Position numbers and translations under genes: made by a program. A stretch of DNA of 64,000 bases from Warburgia ugandensis (lineage: Eukaryota > Streptophyta > Magnoliopsida > Canellales > Canellaceae). Below the pieces are notes generated by a model. The model saw only the letters and a list, made by a program, of their open reading frames with translations. It was not told the DNA's origin and searched no databases. Below, piece by piece: positions 46,560 to 57,840 of this stretch (the stretch's first letter is position 1; each line of letters opens with the position of its first letter). The DNA lies in NCBI GenBank assembly GCA_035236585.1, contig CP141137.1:8696327-8760326 (forward strand), read 5' to 3'.

Positions 46560-47530
46560 ATTATCATAAATATTCATGAACCCAACGTTATTTTGGACTT
46601 TATAATCATAACCATTGGGTTTTTTAACTAAAAATTAGTAAGAAAAGGTATCTGATGGACATGAATTTTCACAAGCAGCCTAAATAGGTATACCAAACAA
46701 GATGAAGAATAAGATCATCCAAAGTTGAGGCCTAGCTACGTGGCATCCTTTTTTAGTTTTCAATTATAGGCATTAAAATGTTCAACTAAAACACTAGTAG
46801 GTAGAAGCATCTAATGGGCATGCATTTTCATTAGTTGCCTAAATAGGATAGGCAAATAAAGGTTAATGGATTGGATCATCCAGAGGTAGGTATCATCCCA
46901 TTTTGATTTTGCCATCACATGCATTGAAATTTTTAACAAGAAAAACTAGTAGGCAAAAGCATTTGATGGCATACATTTTTACAAGCTGCCTAAATAGGGT
47001 AGGCTAAACTAGATGATTGGATTAGAAGATCCAAGGGTGGGGACTACCTAGATGGCATCCTGTTTTGAATTTTCAATTAGCCATTAAAAGTTTTAACTAA
47101 AAAAACCATTGTGTAGAATCATCTAAAGGGCATGAATTTTTAAGCGAAGCCTAAATAGGATATGCCAAATAAGATGAATGGTTCTGATCATCCAAATATG
47201 GAGTTTAGCTAGGTGCCATTGCACTTTGAAATTTTCAGTAATAGCCTGTGAATTTTTTAACTAGAAAAGCTAGTGGGTGGATGAATGACAGGCCAAATAA
47301 GATGTCTAAATAAGTTGTCTAAAAAGATAGACCAAATAAGACGAATGATTATCATCATTCAAAGGTGGATATAGCTATGTGGTATCCTATTTTGAAATTT
47401 TCAATCATAGCTATTGAATTTTTCAACTAGAAAAACTAGCACATAAAAAGCATTTGATGGGCATGAAATTTCACAAAGAAACTAATTAGGGTAGGCTAAA
47501 CAAGATGAATAAGATCATCCAAATGTGTGA
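46560..47530 (+). repeat. Left arm: ~6 direct repeats of ~160 bp
   Basis: Each unit reads roughly TAGAAGCATCTGATGGGCAT, GAATTTTCACAAGC, GCCTAAATAGGGTAGGC, AACAAGATGAATGG, ATCATCCAAAGGTGG, then GGCATCC, TTTTGAATTTTCAAT and ATTGAATTTTTTAACTAG. Units differ by substitutions and small indels. Confidence 0.85.
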
Positions 47531-47559
47531 CCCCATTCAGGGCAGACGTAACAAGATGA

Positions 47560-48330
47560 ATGTGTTAGATAAGATAAGATCCATCTATATTCTTTGGCCT
47601 ACCCTACATAGGTTGCTTGTGAAAATTCATGCCCATTAGATGCTTCTATCTACTAAATTTTCTAGATAAAAATTTTAATAGCTGTAATTGAAAATTTCAA
47701 TGGGACACAACTAGTTAGGCCCCACCTTTGAACAATCAAATCCATTCATCTTGTTTCACTTATCCTATTTAGGTTGCTTGTGAAATTTCGTGTCCATATA
47801 GATACTTCACCCTATTAGTTTTTTCTAGTTGAAAAGGTTAATGGTTATGATTGGAAAATTCAAAAGGAGACCCCACCTTTGCATGATATAATCCATTCAT
47901 CTATTTAGTTTACCTTATTTGGGCTACTTTTGATAATCCATGCCCATCAGATGCTTCTAATTGCTAGTTTTTCTAGTTGAAAAATTCAACGGCTATGATT
48001 GAAAAATCAAGATAGTCACACCAGGTAGGCCCTATGTTTGAATGATCTGACCCATTCATGTTGTTTGCATGTCCCAATTAAGCTTATTCTAAAAATTCAT
48101 GCCCATAAGATGCTTCTCCCTACTAGTTTTTTTAGTTAATAATTTCAGTGGCTATGATTGAAAAAGCAAAAATAGAAGCCAACTAGCTAGGCCCTTCGAA
48201 TGATCCAATCCATTTATTTTGTTTGGCCTACTTTATTTAAGTTGTTTGTGAAAATTCATGTCCATCTGATACCTCAACTTACTAATTCTTTTAGTTAAAA
48301 ATTCAATGGACATGATTGCAAATTCCAAAT
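47560..48330 (-). repeat. Right arm: ~5 units of the same repeat, inverted
   Basis: The same unit read on the minus strand: plus strand shows CCTACCCTACATAGGTTGCT, TGTGAAAATTCATGCCCATT, AGATGCTTCTATCTACTA and TTGAAAATTTC, repeated at about 160-bp steps. Confidence 0.85.
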
Positions 48331-48520
48331 GGAGTTTACAACTACTTTGCCCTTTTAAAAATGCTCACGAATGGCATGTGAAGCCATATCATAAGAGATT
48401 TTAATAGACAGTTAGAAAAAGTTTTGCGCAGGTACACTTAAGCAAACATGAAGACTTTATGTGATACTTTTGAAAATAAGGTCTCTAAATGAGATTTCTC
48501 ACCAAGTTCAGGGAAGTAAT

Positions 48521-48939
48521 ATAATTTTTTTAATTTAAAATAAAATTAAAAGTCAATAAAATAAATTTAAAATATCTACTGGAGTATTTTTAAGTCACCC
48601 ACGAGTTACTTGGACTTATAACTCACTCCACTTTAGGTCAAGTTGAGTTTTTTAGTATTTAAACTATAAGTCCAACCATGAAACTATCACTTTTAATTTG
48701 AGTCCTACTCGAAGCAAAATGATTGAGTCAAATGATCTTGAGCTTCTCTAGAAGGGGCTTTTGTTGTTCTTTCTTTCTTTTTTTAAAATTAGAAAGGTAT
48801 ATTCACCTATGCACCGCTTCAAACCTTTGTCACCCAAATGAGAGACTCCTCGTTTCACTATGTATGCTTGAACACTTTGGTGCAGCGTTTGAAGAAGTAG
48901 ATGTCCAATTTTTACATGCATAGTGAAATTCTTTTTAAG
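48521..48939. other. No supported gene; spacer between foldback-like element and plastid insert
   Basis: AT-rich. A small inverted motif TGCAGCGTTTGAAG/CACCGCTTCAAACC lies near 48809-48893. The precise plastid junction is probably 48925-48960. Confidence 0.4.
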
Positions 48940-49088
48940 ATCCATAGAATGGATTGTTAACCATGCCTATATCTCAGGTAAATGGAAATTTTATTGATAA
49001 TAACTCTTCAATTGTAGCCAATATCTTATTACAAATAATGCCAACAACTTTAGTAGAAAAAGAGGCATTTACCTATTACAGAGATGGT

Positions 49089-49794
49089 GTGATTAGACTT
49101 ATTTATTTATTTTTTATTGCCCTCATCTTATGAGAAAGAGACATGATTTGGGATACATATAAAAAAGATTGTTAAAATAAACCTATGCTTGGTGAAGGTG
49201 AAGTTTGGAGATAGAACAATTCCTTGTGTATCTCGATTGATGCAGCCTCAGATACTTCAATTGTTGATTCTAGTATTGAGCAAAAGGTTATACTTATAGG
49301 TTATGTATTGTGGGTCAATCCTATTCCATTAGGACCAATATGCAGCATAAAGGAAGAAGCACTACATTTAGGAATCAACAGCATGAAAACTTTGTTATAA
49401 ATGACCCATTTTCCTTATTGGGATTAGGACTGAGAAAAATGGTTGGGACAACAAACATCCATCTTGTTCGTACTTTGGATACCCGTAGAACCATCGAAGA
49501 TCGTTGAAGTGACTAATTCCTGGAAATAGGAGGTGTTGAGGACAAAGAATTTGTTGGAGTTAATATTTCTATATAGTACCAGCACACTTGCTTAGTGTTA
49601 AGAAAATATAGACCTCTTGTAGGAAGGATGGCTAGAGATTTATTGTAAAAACACCAGCACTATCAGTTCATAATGAGAATATCCATGGATTATTCCCCTT
49701 ATTACTATGCACATAAGGAAGGAGTCATATGACATGAAAGTCTCACGTACAGTTTTGGAATGGAGATTCTTTAAATAGAATGAACGACCGTAAT
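49089..49794 (+). other. ycf3 group II intron 1 (decayed)
   Basis: Begins GTG right after the RDG codons and ends before the ATGTCAGCTCAATCC of exon 2. The length of ~0.7 kb is normal for this intron. Domain structure was not checked. Confidence 0.7.
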
Positions 49795-50024
49795 GGATGT
49801 CAGCTCAATCCAAAGAAAATTATGCAGAAGCTTTACAAAATTATTATGAAGCCACGCGACTAGAAATTGATCTCTATGATTGAAGTTATATACTCTACAG
49901 CATAAGCCTTATCCACACAAGTAATAAAGAACATACAAAGGCTTTGGAATATTATTTCTGGGCACTCGAACGAAACCCATTTTTACCACAAGCTTTTAAT
50001 AATATGGCAATGATCTATTATTAT

Positions 50025-50734
50025 GTGCGACTATCTCCACTATAGAAAGAAGGAAAAAAAGATCAAACCTGCTAGTAAATACTAGAAACAAAAAAGGCTT
50101 TCTACATATGTATCGTTTAAAGAACGAGTTTATCTACTATAGCAAAAAAAGAGACTTCATAGGAGCTGAAATATGAAGAAAAAGGTATGGCTTATATACT
50201 AGATTCTCTGGATAAATGATCTAATTGATAGAAGAAGCATCGTAAAGATCAATTAGGGAGGGTTTGGGCTGATACTATAAGAACTGCTTACTTATGTCAT
50301 GATATGAGATAAAAGTTAGGAATCAACTTATGTAATAAAGTCGGTCTACTAAGGTATTGAGCAGCGGTGTAGCATTAGATCCCTAAGATAGTAAGTCCTT
50401 TCTCATAGAGGAAAATTTTCATGATTCTATATGAAACCGAGAAAGTCGGCTTTCAAAAAATTCTAAGGAAATAGGAGAATACCTATGTTTCATTCTTCTG
50501 AAGGTGGGAGAAAAGATAAAACTTATTAGTGATCAAAATGAGAGTTTGAAACTCATGTAATTTACCTTTTCTGGTTAACTCGATAAAAAAATCGGATAGA
50601 TTTATGAGAAATCTCATTCAGTTAGATATCTTAGATTACGATGGGACACTAAAAGAATTGACTAGAGAACCGGATGAGGTAGGAAACTCTCAAGTACAGT
50701 TCTAAGGGAAGGAATTGACTCACCTATTCTGACT
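50025..50734 (+). other. ycf3 group II intron 2 (decayed)
   Basis: Opens with GTGCGA. Ends at ...CTATTCTGACT before GGGGAGAATAGGCCATTT of exon 3. Confidence 0.7.
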
Positions 50735-50884
50735 GGGGAGAATAGGCCATTTAACAGGGAGATTCTGAAATTGCAGAGGCTTAGTCCAATCAAGCTGCTA
50801 AATATTGGAAACAAGCTATAGCTTACTCCGGGTAATTATATTGAAGCACATAATTGGTTGAAGATCACAAGATGGTTCGAATAA

Positions 50885-51506
50885 GAACTTAATTCATTAA
50901 AATTTGCATCCATCAATCAAATAAAATAGATCATTCCTATTGGAAGATCTAATCGAGGAATTTCATTATATCTCTTCTAAGATCGTTCTGTTTCACTTGG
51001 TACCTCATAGGGATAAAGGATATGGATACAGTACAGAACTGATTCTTGTCTTTTGTGCTAATAAACCTAATACTAATGGGACCTTCAAATGAATAAATAG
51101 ATCGGTATCTCTCTTATTAATGTAATGACTAATGAATGATCCTTTGATTTGTAATGGAGTAATAGGATACCGTCCATGTAAGATTAAGATAGGAAGTAGA
51201 TCTTCTAGGCACTTATACATTGAGATATGAATACGCGAGATTGCACCAAAAAATTGTTTTTGCCTTACGGCAGGAAGGGGTTTTACAAGATTCTAAAGGT
51301 CCGTTGATGCCTCATGGCTATGCCATAATAGATTTGAACACTTGCCCGGGATTGACTTCCATATCATAATTGCTCTAGTAAATAACTACAGAAAATAGAT
51401 AAATGGGAGATAGGAAAAAAAAAACTAATCATAAATAAAAAAACTAATCATAATTACTTGATTGTTGGCGGGTTTCTTTGTATGTGTTGTTCGAAAAGAG
51501 GACTCA
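50885..51506 (+). other. Plastid ycf3-psaA intergenic spacer
   Basis: Lies between the ycf3 stop and the psaA start in the same order as in plastid genomes. No gene. Confidence 0.8.
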
Positions 51507-53378
51507 GTGATTATTCATTCGCCAAAATCAAAAGTGAAAATTGTGGTGGAGAGGGATCCCATAAAAACTTCTTTCGAGGAATGGGCCAAACCCAGCCATT
51601 TTTCAAGAACAATAGCTAAGGGCCCTCACACTACTACTTGGATCTAGAACCTACATGCCGAGGCTCATGATTTTCAATAGCGATACTAGTGATTTGGAGG
51701 AGATCTCTTGAAAAGTATTTAGTGCTCATTTCGGTCAACTCTCCTTCATCTTTCTTTGGCTAAGTGGTATGTACTTCCATAGTGCCCGTTTTTCCAATTA
51801 TGAAGTGTGGCTAAGTGATCCTACTCATATTGGACCCAGCGTCCAGGTGGTTTGGCCAATCATGGCTCAAGAAATATTGATTGGTGGTGTGGGTGGTGGT
51901 TCCGAGGAATACAAATAACCTCTGGTTTTTTTCAGATTTGGCTAGCGTATGGAATAACTAGTGAATTACAACTCTACTATATAGCAATTGGTGCATTGAT
52001 CTTTACAAGGTTAATGCTTTTTTTTCCGGTTGGTTCCATTATCAAAAAGCTGCTCCAAAATTGGCTTGGTTCCAAGATGTAAAATCTATGTTGAATCACT
52101 ATGTGGCAGGGTTACTAGGACTTGGGTCTCTTTTTTGGGCAAGACACCAAGTACGTATTTCTTTACCGATTAACCATTTCCACATGAATTTATCTTGAAT
52201 TGGGACCTTTTGGCTCAACTTTATCCCAATTTTGCCCAGGGAGCAACCCCATTTTTCACCTTGAATTGGTCAAAATACGTAGAATTTCTTACTTTTCGTG
52301 GAGGATTAGATCAAGTAAGAGGGGGTCTATGGCTGACCAATATTGCACACCATCATTTAGCTATTGTAATTCTTTTCTTGATAGCTGGTCACATGTAAAG
52401 GACCAACTGGGGCATTGGTCATAGCTTGAAAGAGATTTTAGAGGCTTATAAAGGTCCATTTACAGGACATGGTCATAAAGGCTTCTATGAGATCCTAACA
52501 ATGTCATGACATGCTCAATTATCTCTTAACCTAGTGATGTTAGGCTCTTTAACCATTGTTATAGCTCACCATATGTATTCCATGCCCCTTTATCCATACC
52601 TAGCTATTGACTATGGTACACAACTTTTGTTGTTCACACATCACATGTAGATCGGCGGGTTTCTCATAGTTGGTGCTGCTGCACATGCAACCATTTTTAT
52701 GGTAAGAGACTATGATCCAACTCCTTGTTACAACGATCTATTAGATTGTGTCCTTAGGCACCGAGATGCAATCATATCACATCTCAATTAGGCATGTATA
52801 TTTCTAGGCTTTCACAGTTTTGGCTTGTATATTCATAATGTTACCATGAGCGCTTTAGGGCGTCCCTAAGATATGTTTTCAAATACCGATGTACAATTAC
52901 AATTTATCTTTGCTCAATGGGTACAAAACACCCATGCTTTAGCATCTGGTGCAACAGTAAGCACCATCTTGACTTGGGGGGTGGTGGTGATTTCATAGCA
53001 TTATGTGACAAAGTCACTTGTTACCTATTCCATTAGGAATTGCAGATTTTTTGGTACATCGCATTCATGCATTTACGATCCATGTAATTTTATTGATACT
53101 ACTAAAAGGTGTTATATTTGGCCATAGCTCACGTTTGATATTTGATAAAGCAAATCTTGGTTTTCGTTTCCTTGGTGATGGACCTGGAAGAGGATCACGT
53201 CTTCTTAGGTCTATTATGGATGTACAATTTAATTTTAGTAGTAATATTCCATTTCAATTGGAAAATGCAGCAAGATGTTTGGGGTAGTATAAGTGATCAA
53301 GGGGTACTTATTCATATCATGGGAGGAAACTTTGCACAAAGTTCCATTACTATTAATAGATGGCTCCGGGATTTCTGT
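51507..53378 (+). pseudogene. psaA: psaA, plastid-derived pseudogene, 3'-truncated
   Basis: The start codon has become GTG (51507). Then [121 protein letters not shown] and [11 protein letters not shown]. Stops and frameshifts abound (first TAG at ~51646, TGA near 52508). About 40 bp is missing near 52180, removing the LDAGVDPKEIP part. The gene breaks off after WLRDF, short of the normal ~750 codons. Second psaA sequence in the window. Confidence 0.94.
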
Positions 53379-53499
53379 TCATCGTGTTGGAGTGTCGTTA
53401 GTTTAGGTACAAAAGTTTATACCTAATGGATTCTTTTAGCCTATGTTTTTTTTTACTTTGAAATAAAAACCATCCAATTATAATAATGTTTTCAAAGTC

Positions 53500-53707
53500 C
53501 TAAAACAAGCGAATAGGATCATCTGAATGCATTAATAATTCCTCACAGATTACCAGTTTTTTATATGCCCAACATGGTGAACAACTTAGATCTTTAAAAA
53601 ATTTACCGTAAATATCAGAAAAGTAACAGAAAAGGTGAGTTCTTGGGATTCTAAAACAAGCGAATAGGATCATCTGAATGCATTAATAATTCCTCACAGA
53701 TTACCAG
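53500..53707. repeat. Exact 57-bp direct repeat
   Basis: CTAAAACAAGCGAATAGGAT...CACAGATTACCAG occurs at 53500-53556 and 53651-53707 with no differences seen, 151 bp apart, just beyond the plastid insertion. Confidence 0.95.
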
Positions 53708-54043
53708 AACTCGTAATTTTCCTGAAATCTGATCTTTCGGGACTTTAACCTTCAAAGAACCAAGAGATGGTGCCCTTGACATTTAGAACTATCAAACTAA
53801 GCTCTCTGACTCCATCTTATTCTCATAGCCTTTTACATGATTCTTGACCAAGAACTATTATATCGTTAAATCTGTCATACAGAGACTTCGTAATACTTGA
53901 TTGAAGTTGCTTACTTCACTGCAGAAGTGTTTACGAAAAAGAAAAGAAAATACTTCACAGTCTCATTTTATGTTCTGTCCTTCAAATGTTAGTTACAATT
54001 AATCTTTTTGGTTTCCCCTAAGAGCAGACATATTGAAACTTTT
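53708..54043. other. No supported gene
   Basis: Spacer; nothing recognised. Confidence 0.4.
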
Positions 54044-54080
54044 AGCGCGCGCGCGCACGCACACACACACATATATATAT
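54044..54080. repeat. (GC)n(AC)n(AT)n compound microsatellite
   Basis: GCGCGCGCGC, then ACACACACAC, then ATATATATAT. Confidence 0.95.
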
Positions 54081-54136
54081 TAAATGGACAAACTCATTAG
54101 CATCAACTTATCAAGCTAAGTCATAATCTCAAGATC

Positions 54137-54237
<101 letters not shown>

Positions 54238-54272
54238 AATAAAACATGTGGACATAACCACATGCACAACAC

Positions 54273-54278
54273 TTTATT
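54273..54278 (-). terminator. Likely poly(A) signal of the thaumatin-like gene
   Basis: AATAAA on the minus strand, about 180 nt past the stop codon. Confidence 0.5.
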
Positions 54279-54457
54279 TCAATACCATATGACTTGGTCA
54301 AGCGGAATTGATCTCAAAAGAGACCCAGGTCAGGACGACCTTATTATAGCCAGTACAACATTTGTAAGATGAGGAGTTTATGGCTTCTTAAAGACTATCT
54401 AGCATAATAAAATTTATCTTACTAGGAGATATTAAGGCAAAAGGTGAGGAGTTTCAT

Positions 54458-55141
54458 TTACTTCGGGCAGAACACGACCTTGTAGTTAGGACCTGTAGGG
54501 CATGCGAAGAGGCTGGTTGGATCATCCTGAGGATAACTGTAAGCGTCAGGGCACCTACTCTTGAAAAACTTGGACAAATTCGTTGGCCCACAGGAGCCTT
54601 GCCCATTGGTGCAACAGTATTCGTTAGTCTTGTAAACCGTGCACGGGTTGTTGCAGCCTTCGGGGGCTTTTAGCTCGTTCGGGCATTCGGCTGTAATGTT
54701 GGCTGCACATCTTATATGCTTGCAACTGCCTGTGGTTGGGCTGAAGTCCATGGGGATGTTGAAGCCGTCGACCAGGGAGATGTCATTGAAGTCCTTGTGT
54801 GAGAATTTGTCCACTACATATTCTGCTAGAGTATTGGGAGGTTTGCCATAGCCTGTGCATTCCAGCTTTCCATCACAGTCGCCTGTCTTGCAACTACCAC
54901 TGCCATTGGCATCAAAGGTGCACCCAGTGCGGCCCCAAATACGAGCCCGCACTGTGCCTGGGGGGGTGTTAATGGTCCAAGAAGGGGCACCGGGTTTGAG
55001 TTCCTTGCCGCCACCTGGGGACGCTGCGGCCCATACAGTGTAAGAGCACTGGTTTAATATCTCAAAGGAAGCTCCATAGCTCAAGGCAAACAAGAGAGGA
55101 AGTAGGCTAAGGGTGAAGGGGACGGTGGTTGAGAAGGACAT
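54458..55141 (-). CDS. Thaumatin-like / osmotin-like protein (PR-5 family), secreted
   Basis: A single-exon 227-aa protein. A signal peptide (~1-23, hydrophobic [13 protein letters not shown]) is followed by the mature start [16 protein letters not shown]. The mature part has 16 cysteines, the full set for eight disulfides (NQC, RTGC, GSGSC, TGDC, KLEC, GSC, IRC, AEC, EGC, NPC, EYCC, GSC, SRC, FAC, VFC). The acidic-cleft set (Arg in GRTGC region, Glu in LEC, two Asp in DISLVDGF, Asp in RCPDAYSY) is present, and the family's GRTGC signature is intact. These features fit an osmotin-type PR-5 protein, known in the family for defence and osmotic-stress roles with membrane or beta-glucan binding. 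Without a C-terminal extension it is probably apoplastic, not vacuolar. TATA box 84 bp upstream of the ATG. Looks functional. Symbol not assigned because the family is large. Confidence 0.95.
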   Translation of the reverse strand: MSFSTTVPFTLSLLPLLFALSYGASFEILNQCSYTVWAAASPGGGKELKPGAPSWTINTPPGTVRARIWGRTGCTFDANGSGSCKTGDCDGKLECTGYGKPPNTLAEYVVDKFSHKDFNDISLVDGFNIPMDFSPTTGSCKHIRCAANITAECPNELKAPEGCNNPCTVYKTNEYCCTNGQGSCGPTNLSKFFKSRCPDAYSYPQDDPTSLFACPTGPNYKVVFCPK

Positions 55142-55224
55142 GTTGGCAATTCTGAGAAAAAAATTGGGCTTCTTCTAGTTTGGATGCCAATGAAGGTGTG
55201 GTATTGTGGGGAGTGGCAGCATGC

Positions 55225-55231
55225 TTTTATA
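55225..55231 (-). promoter_or_regulatory. TATA box of the thaumatin-like gene
   Basis: TATAAAA on the minus strand, in CTCTATAAAAGC, 84 bp upstream of the ATG. This implies a 5' UTR of roughly 50-60 nt. Confidence 0.75.
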
Positions 55232-56421
55232 GAGGGAGGGTGGCGTCTCAATCGCTATGTTGTGGAAAATTTGAAGGACCTTCTTGACTTGTCTTCTGTC
55301 GTGCGCAACTAGCATTTGTTCCTGCTGAGACAGGTACAAATTGGACTAGCATTGGTGAAATCTTTCAAGCTTATATTGGGCCTTAATTAATCATTTCAGG
55401 CCATCGTGGGCCGTGAACAATGTAAGTTGCACTTGATAGAACTTACAAGGAAAATTGTGTTGAGACAACTTCCATTTCGGTGAGGTTGCGCCAACCCTCT
55501 AGGAGGTGGCAAGCACTTCGAGTCTTTGACAGTGCTCCTACTAAGGCAGCTGTGGGACTCAATGAAGCCGGCAGGACTAGACACAAAGCTTGTCATGTGC
55601 CTAGTAGGACACTGCTGCGCTTGCCCTTGCACTACTCCCCAGACCAGGCGTTGGTGCAACTCAGGTCCTGTTTTTTCAAACTATTTATTATTTTTTGAGG
55701 ACTTGAGCCATTCATCTTGTTCAGCTTACAAGAACGAGGTAGAAATCTTCAAAACCACTTATTCTCGGTCTTTAAAAAAAAAAAAAAAACCAATTATTGT
55801 AATTTTCAGTTGAAAAGAATAGAGGCTAAAAACTTTAAACATAGGCTAAAATCCTAAAAGAATCCAGTGTACATGGGAAAAATTGAGCATCGACTTCTTC
55901 GCACTCCTTTGAATGTCAAGTGCTACGGGTGACATCAAAAGTATTAGTCGGGCCTTGCACGCCCAATGGGTGCTTACAATGTTGGTCAGTCAAGTGCTCA
56001 TTGCTGTTGGTTGTAGGCCTGAGCGATTGATGGCCCATCATGACCACAAGCAAAGTGGACCAGATAAGGTTTCGTGTACCTGTTAGCTACCACTTTTAAG
56101 ACGATGTTAGGTGCAGTAGCAGCCCTTGTCCACATGCTTAAAAGTCTATCTGTGATCCACCAGGTGTCAATGAATTAGAGTTTCCGAACATACGCAACGG
56201 TCGCCCAGGGAAAGCCTAACCAAAAATCATAAGTCTAGAGGAGGAAAAAGGCAAGTCATAAGAAGACCGACTATGCTGATAATTCTATCCAGATCCAGCG
56301 CCATGCTCAAATTTTCAAGCTCTCAGTAGGCAAACCGATGTGTGACATAGACTGTACTTGGACTTCTAGACCAACAATGGGGCTGCCATATTTATTAATT
56401 GAAGAAGATAATTACTACAAT
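55232..56421. other. No supported gene; upstream of the thaumatin-like gene
   Basis: 55400-55690 is GC-richer with open frames on both strands, but I recognise nothing. There is an A-run at ~55774-55789. Promoter elements beyond the TATA box are not identified. Confidence 0.4.
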
Positions 56422-56768
56422 AATGTTTAATCAAAGCACTTGTAAGCACTTCTAGTTTTGCATGATGGGTTCATCTATACATGATTTATTTATTTCATCT
56501 AATTCCTTTGGCTTTGAATGTTTTCTAGTCTAAAAATCATACAAATTGGATGATTCTAACATTTAAAGAAATTTTCTTTTCATGGATAACTAAAAACTTT
56601 CTAAACAATGATCTACATTCAAAAATAAAAAAAATATGACTTTGTAACATGCCAATCTGCATGATTTTTGAGCTAGGAGACATCTAAAATCTAAATTAAT
56701 TATACTTTATAGGTAGATGCCATCATGCAAAAAGTAGAAGCGCTCACAAGGACCTTGATCTAAGAATT
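56422..56768. mobile_element. MITE with long terminal inverted repeats, copy 1
   Basis: The left arm AATGTTTAATCAAAGCACTT...TTTTGCATGATGGG...CTAGTCTAAAAATCAT is matched by an inverted right arm GCATGATTTTTGAGCTAGGA...ATGCCATCATGCAAAAAGTA...CGCTCACAAG...GATCTAAGAATT. About 350 bp, no coding capacity. Confidence 0.7.
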
Positions 56769-57840
56769 CTTCACCTTAAATTCAGCTTGCAAGATTTTAA
56801 ATGGTATCCTACACCAAATTTATCAATTGAAGAAGATAATCGGACTTTTCCTACGCAATCGTCATGAACAATGCAATAAAACGTGAAGAACTTTCTACTA
56901 GAAACTCTTAAAGTAATGAAGTTAACCTCCGTATTGAAAAATAAACTTCCATGTCTCTAGAACAAGTATAAATCATGCAAAACTATCAGAAAATGAATGG
57001 TCCAGACCAAGCTATGGGCTTTCCTATCTTCATTGAGTCACGATCATAATGCCATCGTTTGCAGTCCAATGGTATCTGGTGGGACATCATGCACCTGACC
57101 AATGTGAGCTAACTAAAGATTAGTACATTTTTCTTCCCTTGTACATATGCTAGTAAGAGAGTACTGATCTACCACGTCAAGAGATAAGAGTTTGGCAACA
57201 TATACATTTGTCACACAAGGAGGGTCCCCTCAGAAAATGTTAGGTCTACAATGAGGAAAGAGAAGACCCATTTGTTGGACTTTGTTTCGAGTCCGGGTCA
57301 GCCAATTAGAATCAAACTTGTGTCTAGTTTGGCCATGATTTCCTGTTTAACTTCCTAGCAAAAGGAGAGAGGCTGCCTCACTTCCCTCATCTTCTAGATT
57401 GGATGTCTACAAGTAATAAAACTCTCATCCACCAGTCGAATAAATAGGAAGTGGGCTGCATTTGGATTCTAGTAGAGAAATGCCATCCATTGGCAATTGG
57501 CAGTACTCCCTTAGAGATTAGCCTACTTCCCATCGCCTTAAGCTATTATGTCCAATGGTTATATGGTAATATAACATGGTAACTAATTCCTCTTTGAAGG
57601 TGCTCTTTTTCTTATCATTTTTCATGGGATAAATCTTCAAAATATTGTCAATTATGAAATGCACTAGTAGTTTGCCCATGCAATTCATAGGGTGACCCAT
57701 TTTATTATTGTTGAAAAGTCCTACCCAGTAATTGAAGTGGGATTTGTTTCTTTTAAAAAATAAGCACTAATCCATTGAGTAAACTATTTTTAAAATTAAA
57801 ATGATTAAATTAGGACTTATAGTCATAAAAAAGTTATTGT
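56769..57840. other. No supported gene
   Basis: A short direct repeat AATTGAAGAAGATAAT lies on both sides of MITE copy 1 (~56397 and ~56823). Otherwise nothing recognised. Confidence 0.4.

Larger units (their letters stand above)
46395..48520. mobile_element. Foldback-like element: long inverted arms built of ~160-bp direct repeats
   Basis: The outer ends are inverted copies of one another: ACCTTATTTTTTTAAAGTAT then CACATAAGG...ATTAAGTGTAC...CTTTTTCTAAATGTCTATT...CCTTCACAT (~46420-46530) and its reverse complement (~48370-48482). Inside, the left arm (~46560-47530) holds about six ~160-bp repeats in one direction (motif TAGAAGCATCTAATGGGCAT near 46803, 46955, 47113, 47280, 47444 and a diverged one near 46643). 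The right arm (~47570-48330) holds about five in the other direction (ATGCCCATTAGATGCTTCTA near 47628, 47790, 47940, 48100, 48260). The centre is near 47545. No open frame suggests a transposase. Inverted arms made of direct repeats define foldback elements. Target duplication not found. Confidence 0.75.
48963..50884 (+). pseudogene. ycf3: ycf3 (photosystem I assembly factor), plastid-derived pseudogene with two group II introns
   Basis: In plastids Ycf3 is a TPR protein that helps assemble photosystem I. Exon 1 (48963-~49088) reads NGNFID...SSIVANILL and [11 protein letters not shown]. Intron 1 ends near 49794. Exon 2 (49795-50024, 230 nt) has NYAEALQNYYEATRLEID, the ALEYYF-like TPR and [14 protein letters not shown]. 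Intron 2 begins GTGCGA at 50025, a group II boundary, and ends near 50734. Exon 3 (50735-50884) has DSEIAEA-like and PGNYIEAHNWLKIT. In-frame stops are present in exons 2 and 3 (TGA for Arg near 49880, TAG near 50788). Exon lengths are close to those of the functional gene (about 124, 230 and 153 nt from memory). It lacks plastid promoters in context and is very unlikely to be expressed. Confidence 0.93.
48940..53378 (+). other. Plastid DNA insertion (NUPT) carrying ycf3 and most of psaA
   Basis: 4.4 kb collinear with the ycf3-psaA segment of angiosperm plastid genomes, including spacer and both ycf3 introns. Every gene has acquired stops, so it is an old nuclear copy. The right edge falls inside psaA, just after the WLRDF stretch, where similarity stops near 53375. 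The left edge is just upstream of the ycf3 ATG. A mitochondrial intermediate cannot be excluded from sequence alone. Confidence 0.95.

Noticed and set aside
46560-48330. CRISPR-like or satellite array
   Set aside because: Units of ~160 bp have no constant short repeat with unique spacers, and the array reverses orientation at its centre, so a foldback-type element fits better than CRISPR or centromeric satellite.
54639-55043. Plus-strand and shifted frames at 54.6-55.0 kb
   Set aside because: Shadows of the thaumatin-like gene, which has an intact signal peptide, 16 cysteines and a TATA box on the minus strand.
55396-55813. Possible second gene upstream of the thaumatin-like gene
   Set aside because: Frames on both strands are short, overlap each other and match no family I know.
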